Assembly (NCBI RefSeq): GCF_000025305.1
Contig: NC_013740.1
Coordinates: 930,001-994,000, forward strand
Origin: Acidaminococcus fermentans DSM 20731
Lineage (GTDB): Bacteria > Bacillota > Negativicutes > Acidaminococcales > Acidaminococcaceae
Direction of reading: 5' to 3'
DNA length: 64,000 bases
Both the position numbers and the translations under genes were made by a program. Shown here piece by piece: positions 1 through 7,135 of the stretch (position 1 is its first letter; each line of letters opens with the position of its first letter). The notes below the pieces were generated by a model that saw only the letters and a list, made by a program, of their open reading frames with translations, had not been told where the DNA came from and made no database searches.

Positions 1-180
1 GATACCTGCGGCCATTTCTGCCGGTATTGTTACGCCAATACCAGCAGGGAAGCGGTAATCCGGAACCGGAAACAGCACGACCCGGCATCTCCCTTCCTGA
101 TCGGCCACAGCCAGCCCGGGGACCAGGTCCATGAAGCCCGCCAGGAAAGCTGGAAGGAGTGGGAGAGGAGTTTGTTTTGA
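1..180 (+). CDS. DUF1848 family protein, C-terminal fragment
   Basis: The window opens inside this gene; 59 codons and the stop TGA are present. The fragment begins with a cysteine cluster, C-GHFC-RYCYAN, followed by a stretch containing HDPASPFLIGH and a basic tail. The CxYCYAN signature followed closely by HDP-S-P-L matches the C-terminal end of DUF1848 proteins, which carry a cysteine cluster of the radical-SAM or iron-sulfur type; their reaction is not established. The reading frame stays open from base 1, and a strong hairpin follows the stop directly, so this is a true gene end. The call rests only on the C-terminal motif. Confidence 0.75.
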   Translation, partial: DTCGHFCRYCYANTSREAVIRNRKQHDPASPFLIGHSQPGDQVHEARQESWKEWERSLF

Positions 181-231
181 AAAGGGGTGTTGCATGTGTA
201 TGTTGTTACACACGCAACACCCCTTTTTGCT
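181..231. terminator. Intrinsic terminator, probably bidirectional
   Basis: A long inverted repeat with arms of the form GGGGTGTTGC and GCAACACCCC, flanked by A-rich and T-rich tracts, lies between convergent genes (the DUF1848 fragment and the GNAT gene). It belongs to a hairpin family seen at many gene ends in this window. Confidence 0.8.
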
Positions 232-232
232 T

Positions 233-655
233 TTATCCCACTTGTTTCTTCATCCACTGATGGGGGACGCCTTCTTCCGGTTCCACGGGCCCGTAGGCTT
301 CATAGCCCAGGGTTTTGTAAAAATGCTGGGCCCGGACCTGGGCGTGGAGACGGATTTCCGTTCCTCCCAGTTCCTTTACGGCTGCCTCGGTGCCTTTTAC
401 CAGAAGGCTGCCGGCCCCCTGGCCACGGACGGACCTGGATACGGCAATCCGTCCCAGGATCCATACCCCCGGTTCCGATCCAGGGAAAAAACGACAGACG
501 CCCACGGCATCTCCCTGATCATTCCATAAAAGACCATGGCGGCAATGGAGGTCCTGGGCGTCGAATTCTTCCTGGAATCCCTGTTCTTTGCAGAATACCT
601 CTTCCCGCAGGGCACGGGCCTCCGGAGGGAGGTGGGTGTAGGTTTTGAAGTTCAT
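233..655 (-). CDS. GNAT family N-acetyltransferase (ElaA/YjcF-like)
   Basis: A 140-residue single-domain GCN5-related acetyltransferase, predicted to move an acetyl group from acetyl-CoA to an unknown small-molecule or protein amine in the cytoplasm. The N-terminus has the ElaA-like pattern LR-EVFCKEQGF; the acetyl-CoA loop is seen as RSVRGQGAGSLL around residues 73-85, preceded by GRIAVS. The C-terminus contains YKTLGYEAYGP-EPEEGVPHQWM, typical of this subfamily. The start is supported by AAAGGAG upstream on the minus strand. Length is normal. It appears monocistronic and converges with the DUF1848 gene. The substrate cannot be inferred. Confidence 0.88.
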   Translation of the reverse strand: MNFKTYTHLPPEARALREEVFCKEQGFQEEFDAQDLHCRHGLLWNDQGDAVGVCRFFPGSEPGVWILGRIAVSRSVRGQGAGSLLVKGTEAAVKELGGTEIRLHAQVRAQHFYKTLGYEAYGPVEPEEGVPHQWMKKQVG

Positions 656-678
656 GATGTGTCTCCTTTTATTTGGCG

Positions 679-880
679 GATATTGCGGGCGGCCGGGCCT
701 GCCGCCCCTACGGATTTGGCAGATATTGCGGGCGGCCGGGCCTGCCGCCCCTACGGATTTGGCGGATATTGCGGGCGGCCGGGCCTGCCGCCCCTACGGA
801 TTTGGCAGATATTGCGGGCGGCCGGGCCTGCCGCCCCTACGGATTTGGGCGGATATTGCGGGCGGACGCTGTTTTATTCC
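679..880. repeat. 43-bp tandem array of a GC-rich palindrome (4 full units and a partial fifth)
   Basis: The motif GATATTGCGGGCGGC starts at 679, 722, 765 and 808, a strict 43-bp period, and again at 852 in truncated form. Each unit contains an imperfect palindrome (GGGCGGC, loop CGGGCCT, GCCGCCC) followed by CCTACGGATTTGGC. Units differ at about one position (GGCGGATA versus GGCAGATA). The array lies between the GNAT gene start and the 3' end of the GGDEF/EAL gene. Because 43 is not a multiple of 3 and the unit lacks stops, several reading frames stay open across it, which makes false ORFs. Confidence 0.95.
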
Positions 881-3800
881 TTGGGGAATTTCCGGTGCCG
901 CTGGCGGCTTTTCTGCCGGTACATCAAGGCATCGGCCCGGGTGAGCACGGTGTCGATATCGTCAATGGGAGATGCGGCGGTGGTGCAGCCCAGGGCAATG
1001 CTGATCCCGGCCGTCTGGAAATGGGCTTCCAGCTTGTTCACCAGGGCGTTGGCATCCTCCGGATGACGGATTTCCTGGATCATGAGGAATTCGTCCCCGC
1101 CCATCCGGAAGATAAAATCCGTCTGTCCCACATGGCGGAATACATCCGCTGCTGCAACGATCAGCTGATCCCCGGCTTCGTGGCCCTCAGTATCGTTGGC
1201 TTTCTTCAGACCGTTCAGATCTCCGAAGACAAAGGCGTATTGTCTGTTCTCCGGCAGGGCGGCCAGGCAGTCCTTGAAGCCCCGGCGGTTCAAAAGACCG
1301 GTCAGCTGGTCGGATTTGCTCAGCCGGTCCAGCCGCTGCATCAGGTCCCGGTTCCGCAGCAGGATGGCGAAGAACCGGGTCAGGGAGGACAGCAGTTCCT
1401 CCGCCAGGTGGAATTTGTCTTCGGCGGGGTTGATGGCATCAATAAAGCCATAGGGCTGGCCGTCCAGCATCAGCCGGGCCAGGGCCACCCTTTTGAGCCC
1501 CGGGACGTGGGGAGACAGATCGGGATTGGCCTTCCAGTATGCGGTCATGTCCGGAATGGAGAATGTGCTGTTTTTTGAGAACTGGTCGAACACAGGACGG
1601 AGTTCTCTCCGGGGGATGGGCTGGAAATCTCTTCCCAGGGGAATTATACCGTCTGCTTCCCAAACGTAGGTCAGAGTCACCGTATCGCCGGTTTCTTCCG
1701 CCAGCAGGATCCGGTCCGCTCCCAGCTGCCGGCCGATGCGGCTCATCATCTGCCGGATGCCGTGGACCGGGTCCGTTTCATACATGCCCAGGCGGATGGC
1801 ATCGTTCACTGACGTTTCAACGGACAGCATATGGCTGAACTGGGTGTCTTTCACCAGGTAATCATCCAGATTCAGACAGATGGAAAAATGGCAGTTTTTC
1901 CCATGCCAGGGAATCAGGGTATCCCGCAGCAGGAAATCAGCTCCGGCCACCGGATTGTGGAAAACCCGGGATATAAAACGGCCGCAGCGGAGCCGGGGCT
2001 CACAGCAGTCGGGACAGGGAGCGGAAAGGCCGGCCATCTGTTCATAGCATTTCAACCCGTTCAGAGGGGCATCCAAAGGAATGCCGCTGCGTTTCCGCAT
2101 GGCCGGATTGCAGTACAGCAGGTCATGGGTGTCCGGATCAGAGACCACCACACTCAGGTCGGTGCTGTCAAAAGCTTCCCGGTCGAAAATGAACCGGTCA
2201 CCGGTATACAAAGCCTGTCCGTACTGGCCTTCTTCCGATTCGCGCATGCGCTTGATCAGCAGCTGGAGAAGACTGTCCAGGCTCCGGGCTTCCGAACCCC
2301 GGACAATGGCATAGTGCATGTACAGGGTGCAGGGGAAGCCGTCCACCTGCTGGATTTCGTGGATGGCATTGGCCATCTGGACATGGGCTTCCCGGAGCTG
2401 GGCTATCTGGGTGGATTTCTGGAACAGCAGGAAGCAGCAGCTGCCGATATGGGAAATGGTGATGGTGGAGGGCAGGTACTGCGTCAGGATGCCAGTGACT
2501 TTTTGAAGCAGGTGACGGCGGAATTCCTGGCCGTAGGTCAGTCCGATGGCATCAAATTCCGGTACATCGATGAGGGTGGCGGTGTAATCGTCCCCATACA
2601 GCCGGAAGGTGTCTGCATAGCGCAGCCCGGCCATGACCATGCCCCGGTAGTTGAGCAAACCGGTCTCTTCATCGGTTACCGCTGCATGCATATCCTCCAG
2701 CGGCCGGTTTTCTTCTTCGTCCAGATCATGGAAACACAGGGCAATACCGGTGATCCGGTCATTTTGATACAGGGGGAATCTGTCCACCTGGACCCGATGG
2801 GGCATGTGGCTGATCACAAAATGGAAAACCCGGTTGGTGAGACAATGACCGATGCGCAACACTTCTTCATCCGCTTCATAGGTTTCCTGACGGTTCACGC
2901 AGATCCCCAGGTCCTCGACCGTTTTGCCCAACAGGTCCTTTTGGGGGATTCCCACCCATTGACTGAAGGCGCGACTGGCACCCATGATCCGGTGGGAATG
3001 GTCCTTCCAGACGACTTTTTCCCGGCTGTACCGGAGAAAGGTCTGCCACAGGGTGGAGGAGGGGTCGTTCCGGTCAGTATCAAAAGATTTCGTCGTGATG
3101 CCGTTGCTTTGGAGCATTTCCAGCAGGATGGGGCGCATGGCCTTGTTGTGGGCGACGGGAAGTTTGGTGATGTAGAACAGGATATCTCCTTTGGGGGATT
3201 TGGGCAGTGCCAGGCCGGTGATGATCAGCCATTCGAAATTGCCGTTGGAGCGGAGAATGCGGAAGGGCTCCCGCACAACGGAACATTGGGAGGCGGCTGC
3301 CCGCTGGTGAAACCGGTTCCGGTCCACAAAGGCCAGGAACCGCTGCCGGTCCCTGGGATGGACAAAGTAGTCGGTGAAATGCCGGAATGTGCCATCAATA
3401 TCCCCGTTGACGGTTCCTGTCTGCTGATCGGCGGTCAGCGGCACGATGATTTCCAGCACCTTGTGTTCCAGATCCAGATACCATACCCCTTCGTAGGTGA
3501 GGATGATGTTCCGGAGCAGGGTGTCAAAATGCCGGGACTGTCTGTCCCGGGCTTCTTCATCCAGACTGATGTTGTACAGTTCCGCCCGGTGGATGCAGTG
3601 GTGTCCCACCTGGGCTACGGTCCGGAGATTCACCCGCATGTACTGTCCGTTGTCCACATAGGTCATGGTTTCCTGCTGTCCGCTTTTCCGGGCTCTGTCA
3701 GCGAAGCGGCGGAACTTCTGGTGCATGGGAAAATCCAGAGAACTGAGGAACTGGTTGCTGTCCGAAACATTTCTCGTTCCCATGCTCTGGAGGGCCTGCA

Positions 3801-5229
3801 GGTAGCCGGCATTGGCCTGGAGGAACTGAAGCGTCTGGGAATCGTCATACACAATGGCCACCGGAGAAGACTGGCTCACATCGATGAGGCCGGCTTTATC
3901 CAGGAGGACGGCTTCTGGGAGGGTTTCGAAGGACAGGTTCCGGTCACGGCAGTAGGGCCGGCATTCTGCAGCCGGCAGGGGCCTGCCGAAATAATAGCCC
4001 TGGAGTTTTTCACAGCCGATATCCCGGAGAAACTGCGCCTGTTCCCTGGTCTCCACCCCTTCTGCCAGGGTGTGGACTCCCAGTTCTTTGGCCATCCGAA
4101 CAATGGCCGTAAGGATGGTACGGCTTTCTTTGGTGAAAGGATGGAGAAAGGCCATGTCCAGTTTCAGGGTATGGAAGTGGTAATCCTTCAGCACGTTCAG
4201 AGAAGAATAGCCGCTGCCAAAATCGTCCAGCCAGACTTTGAAACCGGCTTTCCGGAACCGGCACAGACCCTGGCGGATGGAATCATCCTGCAGGACCAGG
4301 GCGTTCTCCGTCACTTCCGGGTAAAGGAGATTCCGGGACAGCTGGTATCGGGTCAGGGTATCTTCCAGCAGCCGGACCGGATCCATCAGCTGGAAATCCA
4401 GACGGGAGAAATTGATGGAAATGGGCAGGACCGGCTGGCCCTGCTTCAGCTGGCTGTGGAGCCGCCGGGCCATCTGTTCCACCACATACCGGTCCAGACG
4501 GTCGATCAGCCGGGCTTCTTCCAGGGTGGGGATGAACAGGGCGGGGGAAAGGAGACCGTATTCCGGGGAATCCCAGCGGGCCAGGGCTTCGCAGCTGCAG
4601 ACCTTGCCGTTCAGAGAACGGACGATGGGCTGGCAGTACACCTTGATGTGATGGCTGGCCAGGGCCTTGTCCAGGTTTTCCCGCACATAGTTCTGGAGCT
4701 GATGGATGCGTCCCATTTCCTTTGTATAGACCGCATAGTGCCGGGTGGCATCCTTTGAGATGGATTTGCAGGCCAGGGCGGCATCGTTGTCGAAAGCCAG
4801 GGTCAGGGCCTCGTTGGAAAGAGGCTTGTTCAGATAGCGGATCCCTGCCTTCAGTTCGATGTTGGGATTGGTGATCAGTGACCGCAGGTCGTGACAGGAG
4901 GACTCGATCCGTTCCGTCACATCGGAGGTGGCGGCCAGCACGGCAAAATGATCGGCACCCAGATGGGTCAGGAGTCTGCCGGGAAAATTTTTCCGGAGGA
5001 TTTCCGCAATCTGCTGGAGACAATGGTCTCCCTCTTCAATGCCGCAGGAGGCATTGTAAAGCCGGAAGTTGGTGATGTTGAAGAAAACCGGACAGGACTT
5101 CAGCTCCTGTCCCGCGGCCCATTCCTGTTCCAGCTGTTCCCTGGCAGACTGATAGAAGGCCCGCATGGAAGGCAGAGCCAGATGCAGCGGTTCACTTTCA
5201 TTCCGGACAGTGTGTGTGGTTTCGGTCAT
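874..5229 (-). CDS. Multidomain cyclic-di-GMP enzyme: GGDEF-EAL-PAS-GGDEF-GAF-GGDEF
   Basis: A 1451-residue predicted cytoplasmic regulator of cyclic di-GMP with no obvious membrane segment. Order by eye: degenerate GGDEF (about 45-165, signature read as LGADHF), EAL domain (about 185-420), PAS-like regions (about 440-850), second degenerate GGDEF (about 860-1010, read as IGSCCF), a PAS-like segment with a CPDC cysteine pair, a GAF-like region (about 1130-1290) and a C-terminal GGDEF (about 1300-1451) with an intact FRMGGDEF motif near 1377. The EAL domain keeps EAL (214-216), INFS, EVTEN, DDFGSG (335-340), KLDMAF and EGVET (390-394), so phosphodiesterase activity is plausible. The start at 5229 is chosen because GGGAGGA lies 8 bases upstream; a longer in-frame start at 5247 would put that ribosome binding site inside the gene. 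Domain limits are approximate. Confidence 0.93.
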   Translation of the reverse strand: MTETTHTVRNESEPLHLALPSMRAFYQSAREQLEQEWAAGQELKSCPVFFNITNFRLYNASCGIEEGDHCLQQIAEILRKNFPGRLLTHLGADHFAVLAATSDVTERIESSCHDLRSLITNPNIELKAGIRYLNKPLSNEALTLAFDNDAALACKSISKDATRHYAVYTKEMGRIHQLQNYVRENLDKALASHHIKVYCQPIVRSLNGKVCSCEALARWDSPEYGLLSPALFIPTLEEARLIDRLDRYVVEQMARRLHSQLKQGQPVLPISINFSRLDFQLMDPVRLLEDTLTRYQLSRNLLYPEVTENALVLQDDSIRQGLCRFRKAGFKVWLDDFGSGYSSLNVLKDYHFHTLKLDMAFLHPFTKESRTILTAIVRMAKELGVHTLAEGVETREQAQFLRDIGCEKLQGYYFGRPLPAAECRPYCRDRNLSFETLPEAVLLDKAGLIDVSQSSPVAIVYDDSQTLQFLQANAGYLQALQSMGTRNVSDSNQFLSSLDFPMHQKFRRFADRARKSGQQETMTYVDNGQYMRVNLRTVAQVGHHCIHRAELYNISLDEEARDRQSRHFDTLLRNIILTYEGVWYLDLEHKVLEIIVPLTADQQTGTVNGDIDGTFRHFTDYFVHPRDRQRFLAFVDRNRFHQRAAASQCSVVREPFRILRSNGNFEWLIITGLALPKSPKGDILFYITKLPVAHNKAMRPILLEMLQSNGITTKSFDTDRNDPSSTLWQTFLRYSREKVVWKDHSHRIMGASRAFSQWVGIPQKDLLGKTVEDLGICVNRQETYEADEEVLRIGHCLTNRVFHFVISHMPHRVQVDRFPLYQNDRITGIALCFHDLDEEENRPLEDMHAAVTDEETGLLNYRGMVMAGLRYADTFRLYGDDYTATLIDVPEFDAIGLTYGQEFRRHLLQKVTGILTQYLPSTITISHIGSCCFLLFQKSTQIAQLREAHVQMANAIHEIQQVDGFPCTLYMHYAIVRGSEARSLDSLLQLLIKRMRESEEGQYGQALYTGDRFIFDREAFDSTDLSVVVSDPDTHDLLYCNPAMRKRSGIPLDAPLNGLKCYEQMAGLSAPCPDCCEPRLRCGRFISRVFHNPVAGADFLLRDTLIPWHGKNCHFSICLNLDDYLVKDTQFSHMLSVETSVNDAIRLGMYETDPVHGIRQMMSRIGRQLGADRILLAEETGDTVTLTYVWEADGIIPLGRDFQPIPRRELRPVFDQFSKNSTFSIPDMTAYWKANPDLSPHVPGLKRVALARLMLDGQPYGFIDAINPAEDKFHLAEELLSSLTRFFAILLRNRDLMQRLDRLSKSDQLTGLLNRRGFKDCLAALPENRQYAFVFGDLNGLKKANDTEGHEAGDQLIVAAADVFRHVGQTDFIFRMGGDEFLMIQEIRHPEDANALVNKLEAHFQTAGISIALGCTTAASPIDDIDTVLTRADALMYRQKSRQRHRKFPKE

Positions 5230-5351
5230 AAAACAAATCCTCCCCATCCTTACGGATCCGGGACAGTTTCAGAGCCCGGACGTGTAAGGTCATATCTAAT
5301 ATTATACACCTGTTTTGACTGGGGAGGAAATGGGGGATTTTGCCGTTTCCC
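5230..5351. other. Divergent intergenic region upstream of the GGDEF/EAL gene and thiW
   Basis: The gene-free stretch between the two divergent genes is 5230-5586. This part holds a possible minus-strand -10 (ATTATA at 5301-5306, read TATAAT) for the GGDEF/EAL gene without a convincing -35. The rest of the gap holds the thiW promoter and riboswitch listed next. Confidence 0.5.
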
Positions 5352-5380
5352 TTGAACAATCCCGTCCAATCTGCTATACT
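5352..5380 (+). promoter_or_regulatory. Promoter of the thiW-thiM operon
   Basis: TTGAAC (5352-5357), a 17-base spacer, and TATACT (5375-5380) match the housekeeping sigma consensus closely. Transcription would start near 5387, just before the riboswitch candidate. Confidence 0.75.
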
Positions 5381-5407
5381 TGTACCGATCGAGGGGGAGC
5401 GCCCTGG

Positions 5408-5555
5408 ATCGGTATTCATTTTGCAGCGAGGGAGCCCGTGTGCCGGGTTGAGAGGGTACCAAAGTACCGACCGCCATGACTGGCTTCGGCCGTCTTTTGG
5501 GGACTGTGGAATGGATACGGGAAATGGAATCGATTCCACGCCTGAAGGATCGGCT
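5408..5555 (+). promoter_or_regulatory. Candidate TPP (THI-box) riboswitch, atypical 3' half
   Basis: The segment contains GAGGGAGCCC, then CCGGGTTGAGAGG, a hairpin GGTACC-AAA-GTACC and GACC, in the order of the 5' half of a TPP aptamer (the GGGGAGCCC...GCUGAGA...GACC core). Closer to the gene, ATACGGGAAATGG resembles the closing GCGNAGGGAA element, and TTCATTT upstream can pair with AAATGGAA to form P1. The middle part, where CCUGAUCUGG and CCAGCG are expected, does not match the consensus. Position before thiW and thiM fits thiamine control. No clear intrinsic terminator was seen. Confidence 0.55.
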
Positions 5556-5586
5556 GCACCGGTCCATAAAGGAGTGGAGTTTTTTT

Positions 5587-6174
5587 ATGGAAAGCAAACA
5601 GCAAAAAGTCCTGCGTCTGGTGTTTTTGTCCATGATGATCGGCCTGGGTGTGGTGATTTCCCCCATTCTCCGGGTGGAAGGCATGTGCCCCATGGCCCAT
5701 CTGATCAACATTACCTGTTCGGTGATGCTGGGGCCCTGGTATTCCCTTCTGTGCGCCACCCTGATCGGCATCATCCGGATGACCGTCATGGGGATCCCGC
5801 CGCTGGCGCTGACCGGGGCTGTGTTCGGAGCTGCGCTGTCCGGGATCTTCTACCGGGTCAGCGGGGGCAAGATCATTGCCGCCTGCCTGGGTGAAGTGAT
5901 CGGCACCGGGATCATCGGGGCCATGGTGTCCTACCCTGTAATGGAAATCCTGATGGGCCGCACCGGGCTTTCCTGGATGTTCTATGTGCCCAGCTTCATT
6001 GCCGGCACCCTCATCGGCGGTTCCATTGCCTTCGGGCTGCTCACCATCCTGTCCCGGAACGGGACCCTGTTGGAATTCCAGAGAAAATTGGGAGTGAATA
6101 TCTATGACCGGGGAAGTCATCAGCAAGCTGCCCGGAACCTTTATGGACATCATGTCCAGGGTGCGGGAAAATGA
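5587..6174 (+). CDS. thiW: ThiW, S component of a thiazole ECF transporter
   Basis: A 195-residue integral membrane protein, the predicted substrate-binding subunit of an energy-coupling-factor transporter for the thiamine precursor hydroxyethylthiazole. Hydrophobic segments fill about residues 8-165. The stretch RVEGMCPMAHLINITCSVMLGPWYS is characteristic of ThiW. The start at 5587 is preceded by AAAGGAGTGGAG; an in-frame start at 5476 would lie inside the riboswitch. It is followed by thiM with a 71-base overlap. The shared EcfA/EcfT module is not in the window. The last 20 residues, lying wholly in the overlap, are hydrophilic and look unlike the family. Confidence 0.9.
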   Translation: MESKQQKVLRLVFLSMMIGLGVVISPILRVEGMCPMAHLINITCSVMLGPWYSLLCATLIGIIRMTVMGIPPLALTGAVFGAALSGIFYRVSGGKIIAACLGEVIGTGIIGAMVSYPVMEILMGRTGLSWMFYVPSFIAGTLIGGSIAFGLLTILSRNGTLLEFQRKLGVNIYDRGSHQQAARNLYGHHVQGAGK

Positions 6175-6949
6175 ACCACTGATCCACTGCATGACCCATG
6201 CCATCACCATGAATGACAGCGCCAACGCCATATTGGCCGTGGGTGGGAGTCCCACCATGGCCTCCCATCCCCAGGAAGTGGAGGAAATCGTGGAGGCGGC
6301 GGATTCCCTGGTGGTGAATCTGGGGAACATCAATGAAGAACGGTTGGAAGCCATGAAGATTGCCGGGGAAAAGGCCCATGAACGGGGCATCCCCCTGCTG
6401 CTGGATGCGGTGGGGGTGGCCTGCAGCACCCTGCGGCTGGTGTACGCCCAGCAGTTCATCGAACATAACCGGCCCCAGATCATCAAGGGCAACAGTTCGG
6501 AAATCCGGACCCTCTGCGGTCTCACCGCCCATGCCCACGGAGTGGATGCCGGGGCAGAGGACGCGGTGACGGCGGAAAACTTTGCCGGGGATGCCCGGGC
6601 ATTCGGCCAGTATGCCCGGCAGCATGGGGCAGTCCTTTTGGTCACCGGACCGGTGGACCTGGTGACGGATGGGGAGACCACCCTGGGCATTGCCAACGGG
6701 ACACCCCTTCTGGGGCGGCTGACCGGTACCGGCTGCATGGTGGGGGCCCTGGCCGGCACCTGGCATGCCTGCGGTCCGTCCCTGGCGGCAGCGGCCCTGG
6801 GCACGGCGGTGCTGGGGATTGCCGGGGAAGAGGCAGCTAAAGACTGTCCCGGCCTGGGGACCTTCCACATCCGCCTGCTGGATGCCCTGTCCAACCTTAC
6901 AGGAGAAAAGGTGGCGGAGAAAGTGAAGATGGTGGGGGCTGTTGCATGA
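6104..6949 (+). CDS. thiM: Hydroxyethylthiazole kinase
   Basis: A 281-residue ribokinase-fold enzyme that phosphorylates 4-methyl-5-(2-hydroxyethyl)thiazole for thiamine salvage. Visible family motifs include PLIHCMTHAITMND-AN near the N-terminus, ILAVGGSPTMA, DAVGVACS-LR, IKGNSSEI and the C-terminal anion-hole motif GTGCMVGAL. The start at 6104 has GGGAGTG 8 bases upstream but lies 71 bases inside thiW; a later ATG at 6143 would reduce the overlap but lacks a clear binding site. With thiW it forms a two-gene salvage operon behind the riboswitch. A hairpin and T run overlap the stop codon. Confidence 0.95.
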   Translation: MTGEVISKLPGTFMDIMSRVRENEPLIHCMTHAITMNDSANAILAVGGSPTMASHPQEVEEIVEAADSLVVNLGNINEERLEAMKIAGEKAHERGIPLLLDAVGVACSTLRLVYAQQFIEHNRPQIIKGNSSEIRTLCGLTAHAHGVDAGAEDAVTAENFAGDARAFGQYARQHGAVLLVTGPVDLVTDGETTLGIANGTPLLGRLTGTGCMVGALAGTWHACGPSLAAAALGTAVLGIAGEEAAKDCPGLGTFHIRLLDALSNLTGEKVAEKVKMVGAVA

Positions 6950-6968
6950 GCAGCAGCCTTCTTTTTTT
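6937..6968 (+). terminator. Intrinsic terminator of the thiWM operon
   Basis: The stem GGCTGTTGC, loop ATGA, GCAGCAGCC is followed by TTCTTTTTTT. The 5' arm and loop include the thiM stop codon. Confidence 0.85.
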
Positions 6969-7074
6969 GTCCCTTTACAATAGACATAGCTCCATCTTTT
7001 CTCATGGGTCATTCACAAATAATTTCTTTTATCATAAAATATCTGAAATTACCGTAAATACGCAAAATTCAGAC

Positions 7075-7103
7075 TAGACGAAAAACTCCCCATCCGTTAT
7101 AAT
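7075..7103 (+). promoter_or_regulatory. Promoter of the AbgT transporter gene
   Basis: TAGACG (7075-7080), a 17-base spacer and TATAAT (7098-7103), 33 bases before the start codon. The preceding sequence is AT-rich compared with its surroundings. Confidence 0.65.
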
Positions 7104-7135
7104 GGGGCCAACGATACTATTTTCGAGGTGATCCC

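Noticed and set aside
679-880. Possible CRISPR array
   Set aside because: The 43-bp units are directly joined with no unique spacers and contain a GC palindrome; no cas genes are present.
645-1066. Repeat-encoded proteins (GRACRPYGF type) in several plus frames
   Set aside because: The frames arise because the 43-bp unit lacks stops and shifts frame each repeat; no start signals and the frames run antisense into the GGDEF/EAL gene.
1831-4758. 975-codon open frame on the plus strand, opposite the GGDEF/EAL gene
   Set aside because: The minus-strand protein has recognisable domains throughout; the plus frame is an antisense shadow from high GC content, with no motif and no ribosome binding site.
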